A DNA stretch of 64,000 nt from Hofstenia miamia. Taxonomy: Eukaryota > Xenacoelomorpha > Acoela. Location: assembly GCA_004352715.1 (NCBI GenBank), contig SCFE01000059.1, positions 1,906,812 through 1,970,811 of the forward strand. Direction: 5' to 3'. The position numbers and the translations under genes were made by a program. Below the pieces are notes generated by a model that did no database searches, had not been told where the DNA came from, and saw nothing but the letters and a program-made list of their open reading frames with translations. Of this stretch, positions 45,846 to 57,831 are shown piece after piece (positions within the stretch are counted from its first letter, which is position 1; each line of letters opens with the position of its first letter).

Positions 45846-46250
45846 TTATTTATAATTTTCCGTGTCATCAAAACCTTCTTCCTGTACATCAGGGAGTTCA
45901 TTAAAATCATAGAAACAATCTACATCATTATCTCTTAATATGAATTCATTATTATCATCAATCATAACGGTATCAATATCCTTTACGGCTATTTTCAGTT
46001 GTTGGAAGTGTACCTTCCGGCCATTGGTTAATATATAATTGTTATGACACTTTCTCAATGACAAATGGTCCTACCCATTTTGTTGCTAGTTTACGTACTT
46101 GTTTATCCTCTTTCACCGGGCCGGTTTGTACACAAAAATTTTGTTCCTTTTTTGTGGGGTTCACCGTATATTTTCTTGTTGTACATTCTCTTCTGTCTTA
46201 TGACAGATTTTTTCGTATTATGGCATATTGTCAGATGAACTGATTGTAAT
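45846..46250 (-). pseudogene. M3 integrase C-terminal region (truncated pol)
   Basis: Frames near 46215-46090 read ICHNTKKSVIRQKRMYNKKI, matching the integrase end at 60100-60180. The ORF 46064-45846 reads YILTNGRKVHFQQLKIAVKD and then an acidic tail. This is the SH3-like/GPF-Y-type end of a Ty3/gypsy integrase plus linker. Upstream of about 46255 similarity stops, so the rest of pol is missing. Confidence 0.7.
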
Positions 46251-46723
46251 TCTTTCATTAACCTACACTACACTATTCCTACGAAGGAATTAAAATTCTC
46301 TAACTGTATTCTAAAGTAAATATATTTTTTTACAAATTACTACTATGTTTGAATATATTTGAGAACATTAGCTTTTGCAAAAATATTATGAAGCCACTTA
46401 CACTAGAGTTACAACCAGGTTGTGACTCAGTTGCAACTCTAATGTGCACATGTATTTAGTAATATCATCGTCTTTCATTTTGCAACTATACAGTAACATG
46501 TGGTACTGATGTGCATATGTTATTTCTTAAATGAACGCATTCCTTTTAGTAGTGATGACCATTTTTATAATCCTTAAATTAAAATTTAATTCTAAATTGA
46601 CACGTACAATTTACGTCAGTCACCAAATATTCTTTTATGATATGTCCTGTAAATAATTGTGTGTTTTATTGAAATAAAAATTCTAGTATAAAACCCTATG
46701 GCATATTACAACAATGAGATTCC

Positions 46724-46726
<3 letters not shown>

Positions 46727-46759
<33 letters not shown>

Positions 46760-46899
46760 ANNNNNNNNNNNNNNNNNNNNNNNNNNNNNNNNNNNNNNNN
46801 NNNNNNNNNNNNNNNNNNNNNNNNNNNNNNNNNNNNNNNNNNNNNNNNNNNNNNNNNNNNNNNNNNNNNNNNNNNNNNNNNNNNNNNNNNNNNNNNNNN

Positions 46900-46932
<33 letters not shown>

Positions 46933-46934
46933 CC
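46727..46934. repeat. TA microsatellite containing a 139-N gap
   Basis: (TA)n runs flank an N run at 46761-46899; Tyr-Ile peptides across it are artefacts. Confidence 0.95.
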
Positions 46935-49900
46935 ATGATGTTAATGCAGATCATTCTTTAAAATGAGAAAACAGTATAAACTTGTTAATAAAGAAACACT
47001 TAAAACCATAATGAGAATTGAAAGAAACGAAAACAAGATTTTCAAATATGTTGAATAATGTAAAAATGACCCAACATTCAAAATGATAATGAGCAAAATG
47101 GGAAGACTAAAGACAAATAATCATAAAAAAATTTATGAACAATTTGGTTAAAATTTGTGAATGAAGAAACTGGATTTATGTATGGTTTCTGAAGAAAATG
47201 CTGTCCAAACTGAATTTTGTAGCAGCATGTATGTAAACATATTTTTAAAATTAGTACATACCATATTCTTTTGGATTAAATTGTAAAAATTAGAAGTGAT
47301 TCAAAAACGTGAGTTTTTATAAAAAATGTGAGAAATATTTTGTGAACTGTGTAATATTCTATAAGAACCGCTGAAAAACACCTAATCCATGTGTAAAATT
47401 GTATGGTTCAAAGTCCAAAATGTGAAGTTGAAAAAGACAGCTTAAATTTTTTATTCAAGTCCAACGTTTGAAATTTTCAAATTTTTTATAAAAAATTTCT
47501 CAAACATAAATTTCAAAAATGAGAACTTCAGATATTAAGGTTTTAAAAATTTCATGACAAACAGCATGGAAGAAAAATTTTCCAAAATGCCATTTCAATT
47601 TTCTGATTTTAATGTGACTATTATTGGAATGGTTAGTAATTTTCTAAAAAATATAGTGGTTTTCTTAAAATCTACATGCTAAACAGTATATATTTCTGAG
47701 TTTTAATTAGTTCAATAACTTTGCTTTAGAATAACTAATTTCACATCAGGAAATCATATTAGAATAGAGTTACAATCAGAATAATTTTTTTCACTGGTTT
47801 TGAATGATAAGGCTGCATCCTAATAATAAATTTGTTTATTCGAAAAAAAAAATTTGCTACCATTTATTGATATCAGAGCTTGATTCCTTAATTTTTTCGA
47901 GGTAATGCCAGATTATTGACTGAACTGAAAACTTTCTTTCACAAATGCAGCTTAAATTTTAAATCTCTAACCAATATTTATCATGCAGGCAAACTTGCAT
48001 GATCAAGAAAATCATCTACAAAGTTGGGGAAGTAATTTTTTCAACTTCACATTACTCCACAAGAAGATATAACCAACCAAGCCGCACTCCTTGGGGAATG
48101 TAGCAGTTAACAAAGATTAATGTCTTTTATTTATACAATATAATATAAAACGAAACCAACTATCACAGTGTAGTTTAGACAAAATACAGTAGTTCACGAA
48201 TTATGTGGACAAATAGGTGCACTTATTGCTAAAGGTTTTTTGAATATTAGAAGTTTCAAATATTCATTTTTCACTATTTAATAAAAATATAATATATAAT
48301 ATTGCACTTAATTTTTTTAGCTCCCCTAGCTATGGCTACTAGTACATCCAATCAAAATTCCAATATCCCAGGATTTTTCGGGATTATTGTAAAATAATGA
48401 TACCCCAATGCGAATGTCAATACCAGCAAAAATTCAATTAGCAATACATTAATATCCAAAATTTTCAATATTTTTTGGAAAACTTCACAGGCCTTTTGTT
48501 TTAATATTATATTTCTGTAGGATTTTATGTGAGTGTTACAAATTATCTCATATCAATAGGCTTATAATTGACGTCCATTAAGTTTCTATTTAATAACAAA
48601 ATGCACGCATTTATGCAGTGTGGAAACAAATGGTGAATATTTTAATCACAACCAATTATCTCAGGAATAATCATCGTATATTTTGGGCCTTACAATACAA
48701 AATTATTTAACGTAACAAGATTGCACTACATTGTGTTATTCTGTTTATTGCTGTTTATAAGCTAATTAAGTAGAGTCCTGTTGTTAAAATTTTGCAGGTT
48801 GCGTACAGGTGTAGATAAGAACCTTTGACACATTTCTGCAAAAATAATTTTATACGAAAATTATGAAAAAATGCGGCCCCTAAAATATGGCAGTTAATCC
48901 TAAAAAATCGAGACCCTATAAAATAAATGCAGTATAAATTTGTGTGTCAAACTCTGCCCTAAAAATGTTGGGGATTATCATCAATATCCTTATGCTTAGC
49001 GAAATACTGTGCCAACTCAAATACCATGGTATTTTCCGAATCCGCAATATTTTCGATAGTAAAATGCAGAAATGTTTATAAAAAATAAGAACCCCATATT
49101 TTGTACAACAAAATCATTTACTTTTTTGAATGCTGTTCTCTAAATCTACATGTTGCTATATTTTAAAAAAATGGAGAAGAGCTCATTATTAGTTGATTAG
49201 CAGTGGGTTTGTTAACCACTACATATAGTTTTTTAGACCAAATGCCAACTGATGTCCAACCCGAATTCTAATGATCTCTAAGAATAAGTAAAATAAATAA
49301 ATTTAGAGATTTACAACATATCTTGCAAAGATAATTTCATTAGTGTTAATTTCAATACCAACGTCTGCTACATCCAATCCAGCAGCAATTTTCTATAGTA
49401 TATAATTCTCTTGTAGACCCTAATATTGAACAAAAAATTCTTGATCCATGAAATATACCTGAGATCCAAATCCATTCCAAACACTCATACTTAAGAGTTT
49501 CTCAATGTTCCTGCTTAGATCGTTTTATCAAAGAAGCAGAATGCTCTAAAGTAAAAAACTAAATTTAAATACGTTTAGATTTATGAAGTGAAATATAAAA
49601 TTTGCAACACTGATTTCATCAATGGTAGAAATAATTTCTTGCAACTTGTTGAAGAGCATTATTAGGCTTTTGAAATAATCTCTCATAAGATATTTTAATA
49701 ATTTTTGAAGGGAAAACAAGAAAGCTCATCCAAATTTCAATAGAATAAATTTGGGTTTGATATTCAAGCAATTGACCAATAGCAAATAAGCTGCAATGCA
49801 AAGTAGAAGAAAGTGCCAAAATTGGTTCTGATTTAATCCAATTAATTAACCACAGTGCATAACTCAGCATGACATTGTAGTGATTGAAATAACACACAGT

Positions 49901-50094
49901 GTAACAAACTCCACTCTAGTTGTTATTTACTGATAATGCATTGTACTCTTTTGACAGAATTAACAAAAATTTAAAACAGTATTAATTACAATTTTTAATG
50001 AATTGTTTATATTATTTGGGTGTAATTGTGCTGCATTAACGTGAATTCTGAGCTAATTGCTCTAATGTGCACTGTAATTTCTATGCCAATAAAT
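46935..50094. other. Non-coding AT-rich region
   Basis: No supportable gene or transposon domain. A weakly coding-looking 92-codon minus-strand ORF at 49897-49619 lies just 3' of the third-ORF fragment but matches nothing I know. Confidence 0.4.
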
Positions 50095-52231
50095 TTACAA
50101 CAGCTCTTGATATGTGCTGAGTCCTGAATTATCTGTTCTGCTTTCTGTGTGTGAATTTTCTTTGTGCATTGGTAGTTTGATCAATGGTTCATCTTCTATC
50201 TTCCCCTTTGGCATTATCATCAGAATTTTCATTGTCTGTGGCAGCTTACAAATTAATAGTTCAGATTTAATCATTTGTTCTTGTGCTTTGTATGTAACTC
50301 TTGTGGCACTGGCTTTTACTATTCCAATCATTGCTGGGTAGTTGCTCTTTTTTGTTGTTGTCCCATTCCAGAACTTTGTTATCAGTCCTATCTTACTGAG
50401 ATGTGCCTCGTCTTGCTTGAAGGCCAATTTGGTTATGATACACTCCATCTATTGCAATCTGATTTTCTGGCCTTGTTAGTTCACTGAGCTCCTTTTCTGT
50501 GAAGGCTTCTGTCTAGATGTATTTCATCACTGATTTTAATAGTGATTTGTTGAGCAGCTTGTAATATCATTCTGGTATTTTGCTTTTCAATTTATTGTTG
50601 TTCGTATCAAGTATCTCTCTTGTGTTCATCTTTTCCAAGAATATGTATGTTTCTGTTGGGCATATGCCTAATCTGTTTGTGATTTGGATGGGGAATAGCT
50701 TGCCAATCAGTGTTTCCCTGTTTACAAGTCTTGTGAACAGTTTTTTATATTGCACAATTACATTTTTGTTTTACTTGGAGACATGCTAGCCTTCATGCTT
50801 GCCAGCAGCCAATTTTTAATGTTGGGTACTATTGGTGAGCCTTGTGTGTTGATCTATAGGAGCACAAATATTTTCGCCTCTATTTGGAATATGGCCATAA
50901 TCCATGCCACAATTCTATATTTGATTAGTGGACAGTTGAGTTCTTGAAGTATCCATTTGAAGCTCTCTAGTGCTTGAAGTTTGTAGTTTCTATCTATCTC
51001 CTTGAGTATCTCCTCAATCATATTGTGATACCTTTCTGTTGGCACTTAAATTTTGATATTTGGCCATTGTTCCTCCATGAGTTTATCTGCTTTAATTTCT
51101 TTCCATACTTCCTGGAGTTCTTTTAGGAATTCCTTCCTTTGATTTAGGCTGCAGCAAATGTCCACATCTGTTATGTGCTCCAAGTCTTTTGTGTATCCCA
51201 TTGTTTCAATCATTTGGGCCTGCATATACATATCAATAGCCATCTTTATTTCAACCATTAATCAGTGTGTTGGTGCCCAGTGGTCCAAGTTGAGATTTAT
51301 TTCTATTAATCTTGAGACTGTTATTAATTGTGAATAAATTTTGTGTGAATTCTGCCATATCTTGAAGGTTTTCAGTGGGGGCTCTGTCTTCTCTGCTGCT
51401 GATTATGATTATATGGATCTTCTCTATGTTCACTGTCATCATTTTATCTATCATTTTTGACAAGTACTTTATGTATTCAGCATCTTTTAGGAAGTAAATG
51501 ATTAGCTGATTTTCAGTTTCTAAGTTTACTTGATCATCTTTGCTAGCATATTTCTTTTATTAATTAACTTTTGTGCTTCCTCTATTGTGTATTTATGATC
51601 AAATGTCACATGGACTGTGCTTCTGAAATACGTTCTTGTTAGTCTTATATCCATGAACTCAGGGTAACTGATTATGGTGTTCAACTTTGGTCTCTGTTCT
51701 GCATCTATAATTAGTGGTATGTTTGCAATTTTTGTCTTTAATTTCATGTATTTCTCTGCACAATTTTGTCACACATCTTTGGGAACAGTTTGCCATTTGT
51801 GTTTTCTATTATTCTACTAGTTGCCATGAAACTGGGATGTAGCACCTCTGTCCCTATTCTTGTCATTCTATGTGATCTCTCTCTTGAGCATGTTGACAAG
51901 ATTGACTGACTGCAACTTGATACTTGATGACAGGTACCCCTCTATGTGGCTTTTTTGTTTACTTGTATTTCATGGAATACTCTGATCAGCACACTTGTAC
52001 TCAGTTGGTTTTCTATGTCAGAAGTGCTGCTCACATCCTGCAATCCATCATCTTTCTGTTTATGACTGCGTATAGCTGTAAGTTCCATTGTACTCCCAGC
52101 TTTATGTTCATGAGGTAGTTTTTCATCTATGACTCAAATGTCAAGCCCTTTACATATGCCCTGATGCTCATCTGGCATGATTTTCCCTTGGTTTCAGAGC
52201 CTTTCAGTTTGCTCTGGACCAATGGGCTTCT
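50095..52231 (-). pseudogene. Third ORF of Ty3/gypsy element M4, large 3' part
   Basis: Several frames on the minus strand align with the other third-ORF copies. The first 200 bases contain two (K/V)KG repeat units (KLKGSETKGKSC near 52205). 51747-51526 reads NIPLIIDAEQRPKLNTII. 51258-50854 reads KELQEVWKEIKADKL and RIVAWIMAIFQIEAKIFV, matching KNIVDVWKEVKTKKP and the WILSIALT segment at 61230-61500. 50755-50567 and 50448-50095 match the LGIMQPRF and FWETINIARFNYPATIGAV parts of 43158-44081 (here FWNGTTTKKSNYPAMIGIV). The similarity breaks near 50095 before the C-terminal KGxPIHxQ domain. The 5' edge abuts an LTR at 52232. The N-terminal continuation is probably at 63180-63834. Confidence 0.7.
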
Positions 52232-52669
52232 TGTAATATCCTCTACCAGGCATTGTTGCTATATACCTATTGCTACTGTATAACATTAGTTGTGATTCTG
52301 CGGGTAAGGATTTACTTGTTGCATACTGCTTGGCTTGTTGCTTCTGTTAACTTAAGTAAACTAGAATTAACCATTCACTGTTTAGGTGATGAAGCCATGT
52401 GGTAATCTATCCAATGATCGATGATGGGCATCTGCCCAAAGCTGATCTCCACATCCAGTTTGACCACTTCCTCCATTTGGTTGAGTGCCACATCTCAGCT
52501 CAATTGATACAGTTTATGTGTACCCTATCATAGCTCAGTGTATACTCAAGACACAGCACAATTCGACTTAAACTCTATTTTGTAAAAGTGTTCTATCTGT
52601 TCAAAAATGTTACAGCAGCTCCTAAATTAAGTTAAGCTTTATTAGTTGGAAGGTTGTCAAAATTCTACA
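52232..52669 (+). mobile_element. LTR of TGTAATATCC family
   Basis: 438 bp from TGTAATATCCTCTACC to aattctaca, with a primer-binding site immediately after it. The ends are short inverted repeats (TGTA..TACA). It shares stretches such as ggatctccacatcca-like and gtgccacttctcagctcaat with 58903-58540 (minus) and 61583-61950 (plus) but diverges after about 375 bp. Confidence 0.8.
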
Positions 52670-52687
52670 TGGCGACCATGACAGGCG
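52670..52687 (+). promoter_or_regulatory. Primer-binding site, tRNA-Arg type
   Basis: TGGCGACCATGACAGGCG directly follows the LTR 3' end. It is complementary to the 3' terminus of a tRNA-Arg including CCA. The same site recurs at 53425. Confidence 0.8.
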
Positions 52688-53424
52688 CCTGACACACAAA
52701 GAAAGATTTGAGTCAAGATAGTTGTTTCTTCTCAAATCACTTGAATTGGAGAGAAAACCAAAAAAAGAAAAGGACGGAAATAATGTAAGCAAATCAATAG
52801 TGACTTGGAAAAACGGAAAGAAAAGAAAAAGAGGGAACACGAACAACTAATACTACACCAGAGCACAGAGAAAATCTAGAAAGGGACCAACCAAAAGAAT
52901 ACTCAAAGCTAAAATGAAAAATGGTACATTCAAAGAAAAAAACTAAAAGTAAACTGAGAACTCAAAGAACTCCTCANGACCATGACAGGCGCCCGACATG
53001 CGCAAACAACTATTAATAAGATATTGCACACTGTCACTATCATATTCATGCACACTATTTCACTGCACTGAGTCACTGGCATTGCAGTTGGTGTTTGTCT
53101 TGATATTCAAGTGTCAGCTGGAATTAATTGTTATATTGTAATTCTTTGATTCCTCTTTGTGCTTTGCTTCAGGTCATGTAGTTTACCCTGTACATTGTAC
53201 CATCTATCTCTTGTCTTGTATCTAAAGTACAGTTGTTAGTTTCTTACCAATACTAGTTGATCAGATATTAATGTAATTAAATTGCAACTCAATGTTAGAA
53301 CGAAAGAAGAGAGATGGAAAGTTGGGATCTGTCACCTACCGTACTAGTCAAGGAGGGAAAAGTGTCACAGCAGCTCCTAAATTAAGTTAAGATTTATTAG
53401 TTGGAAGGTTGGCAAGATTCTACA
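52688..53424 (+). mobile_element. Leader duplicate and second LTR 3' end
   Basis: 52690-52976 is a near-identical copy of 53443-53733 (leader into gag start) and stops at a single N (52977). The sequence then restarts inside a primer-binding-site-like gaccatgacaggcgcc and runs through an unassigned ~350 bp to a second LTR end (cagcagctcctaaattaag to attctaca at 53424). Two copies or haplotypes of the 5' end appear to be joined here. Confidence 0.6.
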
Positions 53425-53442
53425 TGGCGACCATGACAGGCG
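53425..53442 (+). promoter_or_regulatory. Primer-binding site of element A
   Basis: TGGCGACCATGACAGGCG immediately after an LTR end (gattctaca) and 235 bp before the gag ATG. Identical to the site at 52670. Confidence 0.8.
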
Positions 53443-53676
53443 CCTGACAGTGCAAAGGAAGATTTGAGTTAAGATAGTTGTTTCTTCTCAAATCACTCAA
53501 ATTGGAGAGAAAACCAAAAAAAGAAAAGGACGGAAATAATGTAAGCAAATCAATAGTGACTTGGAAAAACGGAAAGAAAAGAAAAAGAGGGAACACGAAC
53601 AACTAATACTACACCAGAGCACAGAGAAAATCTAGAAAGGGACCAACCAAAAGAATACTCAAAGCTAAAATGAAAA

Positions 53677-55221
53677 ATGGTACATTCAAAGAAAAAAACT
53701 AAAAGTAAACTGAGAACTCAAAGAACTCCTCAGACGAGGAACACACCCAAGACACAAGATGTCATTATATCCCCTGAAAGTGAACAATCCCCAACAGAGC
53801 AGGTATTACAACCAGCAGAATTGACTAATGAACTCACAATAGTTCAATTAATGGAAATTATCAATAACAACATGAAGGAAAGAAAAGAGTTGACTAAACA
53901 AATATAGCAACTAACAAAAAGAATGATAGAGGTGGAAATGAAAAATGTTGAAAAAGAAAGGTTGATAGATGAAATCAAAGAAGACACAAGTATTTGATTG
54001 ACAGAGCAAAGAAATTTGTTTCAACAACAGATTGAAAAATTGACAGAAGTGAATAAGGAAATAAAGGTTCAAAGTGAATGATTGCAGAAAATGATGACAG
54101 AGTTGCATGAAGAGAACATAAGTTTATGAGAAGAAAATATAGTTAAGCAATTGGAAATTGATAACTTAAGAGATGAATTATGTTTAATTGAATTGAAGAA
54201 AGGAGAGATAAAAACAATAGAAAAAGTTGTAGTGGAAAAACCACAGGAGCTAAATGCAGTGATACCACAGATGGATGCAATGGTAGAAGACTATAAAAAC
54301 ACACAAACAGAAGAAGAGTTTATAGCAAAGTTAGTGGAAAATGTGACAAAACAAGTGAAAGAAAATTGTGAAAAACCAATAGAGGAGAAGCCAATATTTC
54401 AAAATACTATATTATCAGAAGATGATGATAATGAGACATTGGTATGTAAAGTGATATTACCAAAATTTACAGGAAGAGTGGACAACTATTCACACACATA
54501 TAATGAATGGTTAGAAATTTTTGAAATGAGCATGAAGGAACAGAAAGTAACGCAACAGAGAGCAGCAGCAAGATTCCCACTATACTTAAGTGGTGCTGCA
54601 TATCAACATTATCTAGTACTGGAGACACAAACCAAAATGAATTACAAAAAACTAATTGGAGAATATCAACAATATTATGATGATGAAAGTTTTAAGAGTC
54701 AGTATAGAATGTTGTTAAATGGCATAAAAATGAATAGCAGGGATGACTTACAAAACTATATGTCTCAAGTAGAAAGACTATTGAAACTTAGTTCTAGAGA
54801 ACAGAGATATTCAAAGTATGATTTATTTGCACATATTTGCAAAGGTTTACCAGAGGCAATACGAACACAATTCCAAATTAAGTGTGATGCAGATGATTTG
54901 TTAGACAAAATGATCAGGAATGGACTTGCTATACAAATTATAATGGAAAGTAATGTGAGGATCAGCAAAAAATCAACAATAGAAAAACCAATGAATAAAA
55001 AATCAGGAGAGGAATTGGTGAAAATTAAAATGAAAGATGGCACCATAAAACAAATAAAAAGAAAAGACCTAAAATGTCAAATGTGTGGCAATAAAGGGCA
55101 TATGAAAAAATATTGCAAGCAGCAAATTAATTGGATAGAAGAAGAAGATTTAATTGAAAATGAAGAAGAACAAGAGGAAGAGGAAGAAATTGAATCAATG
55201 GAAATAGAAAATTTAAACTAG
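53677..55221 (+). pseudogene. Gag of element A
   Basis: One reading frame of about 515 codons from ATG 53677 to 55221, interrupted by four in-frame stops: TAG at 53905, TGA at 53995, 54079 and 54127. The part from 54151 is fully open (356 codons). Order: basic start, long coiled coil (about 53850-54250), capsid region (ILPKFTGRVDNYSHTYNEW, about 54460-54930), then a basic stretch and one zinc knuckle CQMCGNKGHMKKYC (55075-55116, CX2CX4HX4C), and an acidic Glu-rich tail. Gag would form the particle and bind RNA. The M2 copy at 30966-32500 aligns with it. The protease follows in another frame. Confidence 0.88.
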
Positions 55222-55298
55222 AGGGAGTGCTGTCTCCAATAAAATGAGCACCCATATTAATAGTAACTGATCTACTAAAAACAAACACAATAACAGTT

Positions 55299-55537
55299 GT
55301 GATTAACAGAGTGATGGTAGACGTGACAGTAGATACAGGAGCAGTTATATTGATAATAACTGATGAATGTGCAACAAAAGTTGGGTTTCAAAGAAAGCAA
55401 TTAAATAATGAGAAAAACAGATTGATAAACACATCAGGCAATTACATAGATGTAAAAGGTAAGTTGGAAAATGTACTGATAAGAGTTGCAAATACAACAT
55501 TCCAACAAATATTTACAGTAATTGATATGGAGAAAAA
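55299..55537 (+). pseudogene. Element A protease, first (partial) copy
   Basis: Retropepsin with DVTVDTGAVILIITDECATK and INTSGNYIDVKGKL, cut at a single N (55538) before the second conserved motif. A second, similar but not identical copy follows. The duplication spans the end of gag and protease and probably joins two element copies at the contig break. Confidence 0.75.
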
Positions 55538-55544
55538 NATTTAA

Positions 55545-56042
55545 TTGAAAATGAAGAAGAACAATTGGGAAGAGGAAGAAATCAACGGAAATAGAAAATT
55601 TAAACTAGAGGGAGCACCATCTCTGATAAAACAAGCACCCATATTAATAATAACTGATCTACTAAAAATGAACACTATAACAGTTGTGATTAATGGAGTG
55701 ATGGTAGATGTGAAAGTAGATACGGGTGCAGCTATATCAATAATAACTGATGAATGCACAACAAAAGTTGGGTTTCAAAGAAAGCAATTAAATAATGAGA
55801 AAAACAGATTGATAAATGCATCATGTGATTACATATATGTAAAATGTAATTTGGAAAATGTACCAATAAGAGTAGCGAATACAACATTCCAACAAACATT
55901 TACAGTAATCAATACAGAGAAAAATCAACTACCATACGAAGTTATACTTGGAAATGATTTTCTAATGGACAATAAGTGTATCATAAATTACAATAACAGA
56001 ATGATAACAGTACAAGAGGAGGTAGTAACAACTTATGAATAG
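55545..56042 (+). pseudogene. Element A protease, second copy
   Basis: 165-codon frame with active site KVDTGAAISIITD and the downstream LPYEVILGNDFLMDN flap-to-core motif. It begins in a repeat of the gag tail and ends seven codons before the pol linker. It would release Gag and Pol domains. Confidence 0.85.
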
Positions 56043-56048
56043 GAAAAT

Positions 56049-57032
56049 GTGGACAATAAAATACTGTTTAAGTTGACACAAGATGTGAGAATATTGCAGA
56101 ACAATTGGAAAATGTGTGAAATCAAAACAGTGAACAAAGAAAATATAGAGAAAATGATATATAATCAAGTGGGAATAAACATAAAAAAATTGTCAATCCC
56201 GTCTAGTTTATGTATGATAAGAGAAGGAAGAGGATGGATACCATTGTTGAACATGACCAATCACGCAGTCAACATAAATAGAGAGAAGGTGACCATAAAG
56301 GGAAAACAAGTGAAAACTGAAAATCAGATGGTGAATAAAATGATTAACATAATAACAGAAAAGGAGGAACAAACATTTCAAATACTGGAAATTAAAGAGG
56401 AAGAGTATCAACATCTGAATAATGAAGAAAAAAGGGAGTTGATAAGAATCCTGAATAAGCACAACAAAATATTCAATTTTGGCAAAATCAGTGTGGGAAA
56501 AGCAATTGGTGAGATGCACATGATAATCACCACAATGGATGAACTGATAAGGTTACCCTGTAGAAGGATACAGGAAAATTTAATAGAAAATTACAATACA
56601 ATCTTAAATGAGTTANAGTTAATTGATAACAATATTATAAGGCCAAGTGAAAGCCCGTATGCATCACCAACTGTATTCATAAAACAGGGCAATAAATATA
56701 GGTTGTGTATAGACTTCAGGAAACTTAACGACATAATGAAGAAAGATGCTTATCCATTACCAAGGATAGATGATATGATTTACTAAGCGACAAAAAATAA
56801 ATACTTTTCATGTATCAATCTATGTAAAGCCTATTGGCGATTGTTTGAGTGGATGTATATGGCTTTTGGACTGTGTAATGTGCCAGCAACATTCCAACAA
56901 TATGTAACAAAGGTACTAAAACAAAACAATAAGAAAATGGAGGAAGGAATATGTGCATATATAGACGATATACTGATTGCAAGTAATACTGTCAAAGAAC
57001 ATCTAGAAAAGTTAGATAGAATGTTGACAATT
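56049..57032 (+). pseudogene. Element A reverse transcriptase (gap in 3' part)
   Basis: 56049-56786 contains the linker (FNFGKISVGKAIGEMH) and RT motifs: NIIRPSESPYASPTVFIKQG, YRLCIDFRKLND, DAYPLPRIDDMI, then a stop. An N at 56616 lies within a codon. 56841-57032 carries WMYMAFGLCNVPATFQQYV and the catalytic YIDD box (56958-56969). About 50 bases between the two frames hold a deletion that removed part of the palm, including the motif with the first catalytic Asp. Sequence is lost in the N run 57033-57586. Confidence 0.88.
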
Positions 57033-57586
57033 NNNNNNNNNNNNNNNNNNNNNNNNNNNNNNNNNNNNNNNNNNNNNNNNNNNNNNNNNNNNNNNNNNNN
57101 NNNNNNNNNNNNNNNNNNNNNNNNNNNNNNNNNNNNNNNNNNNNNNNNNNNNNNNNNNNNNNNNNNNNNNNNNNNNNNNNNNNNNNNNNNNNNNNNNNNN
57201 NNNNNNNNNNNNNNNNNNNNNNNNNNNNNNNNNNNNNNNNNNNNNNNNNNNNNNNNNNNNNNNNNNNNNNNNNNNNNNNNNNNNNNNNNNNNNNNNNNNN
57301 NNNNNNNNNNNNNNNNNNNNNNNNNNNNNNNNNNNNNNNNNNNNNNNNNNNNNNNNNNNNNNNNNNNNNNNNNNNNNNNNNNNNNNNNNNNNNNNNNNNN
57401 NNNNNNNNNNNNNNNNNNNNNNNNNNNNNNNNNNNNNNNNNNNNNNNNNNNNNNNNNNNNNNNNNNNNNNNNNNNNNNNNNNNNNNNNNNNNNNNNNNNN
57501 NNNNNNNNNNNNNNNNNNNNNNNNNNNNNNNNNNNNNNNNNNNNNNNNNNNNNNNNNNNNNNNNNNNNNNNNNNNNNNNNNNNNNN
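57033..57586. other. Assembly gap (554 N) in RT of element A
   Basis: Run of N; nothing can be read. By position it covers RT thumb and part of the connection. Confidence 0.99.
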
Positions 57587-57592
57587 ATTACA

Positions 57593-57831
57593 GCACTACT
57601 GAAGAAGTTGAAACCATTTGAGTGGACATGGAAGGAAGAAGAACAATTAGAGAACATAAAATACAAACTTGCTAAAATGCCTTTATACACACCAGATTAC
57701 CAAGAAGAATTAATCTTGGATTGTTATGTGAGCAATGTAGCAATAGGGGCAATCTTAGGGCAAATAAAAATGGTAGAAAATTCCCAATACATTTCTTTAG
57801 TAGATGATTGAAAACTAGTGAAGAGAATTAA
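57593..57831 (+). pseudogene. Element A connection and start of RNase H
   Basis: PFEWTWKEEEQLENIKYKL and LILDCYVSNVAIGAILGQ; the latter is the first RNase H strand, but its catalytic Asp position reads DCYVS where M1 has DCDAS. A frameshift follows near 57770, and the solo LTR begins at 57832. Confidence 0.75.

Noticed and set aside
52232-52263. Minus-strand ORF start MPGRGYY, also seen at 22797-22818 and in altered form near 58885
   Set aside because: These codons are the reverse complement of the LTR start TGTAATATCCTCTACCAGGCAT; the similarity ends at the LTR edge, so it is not a conserved protein N-terminus.
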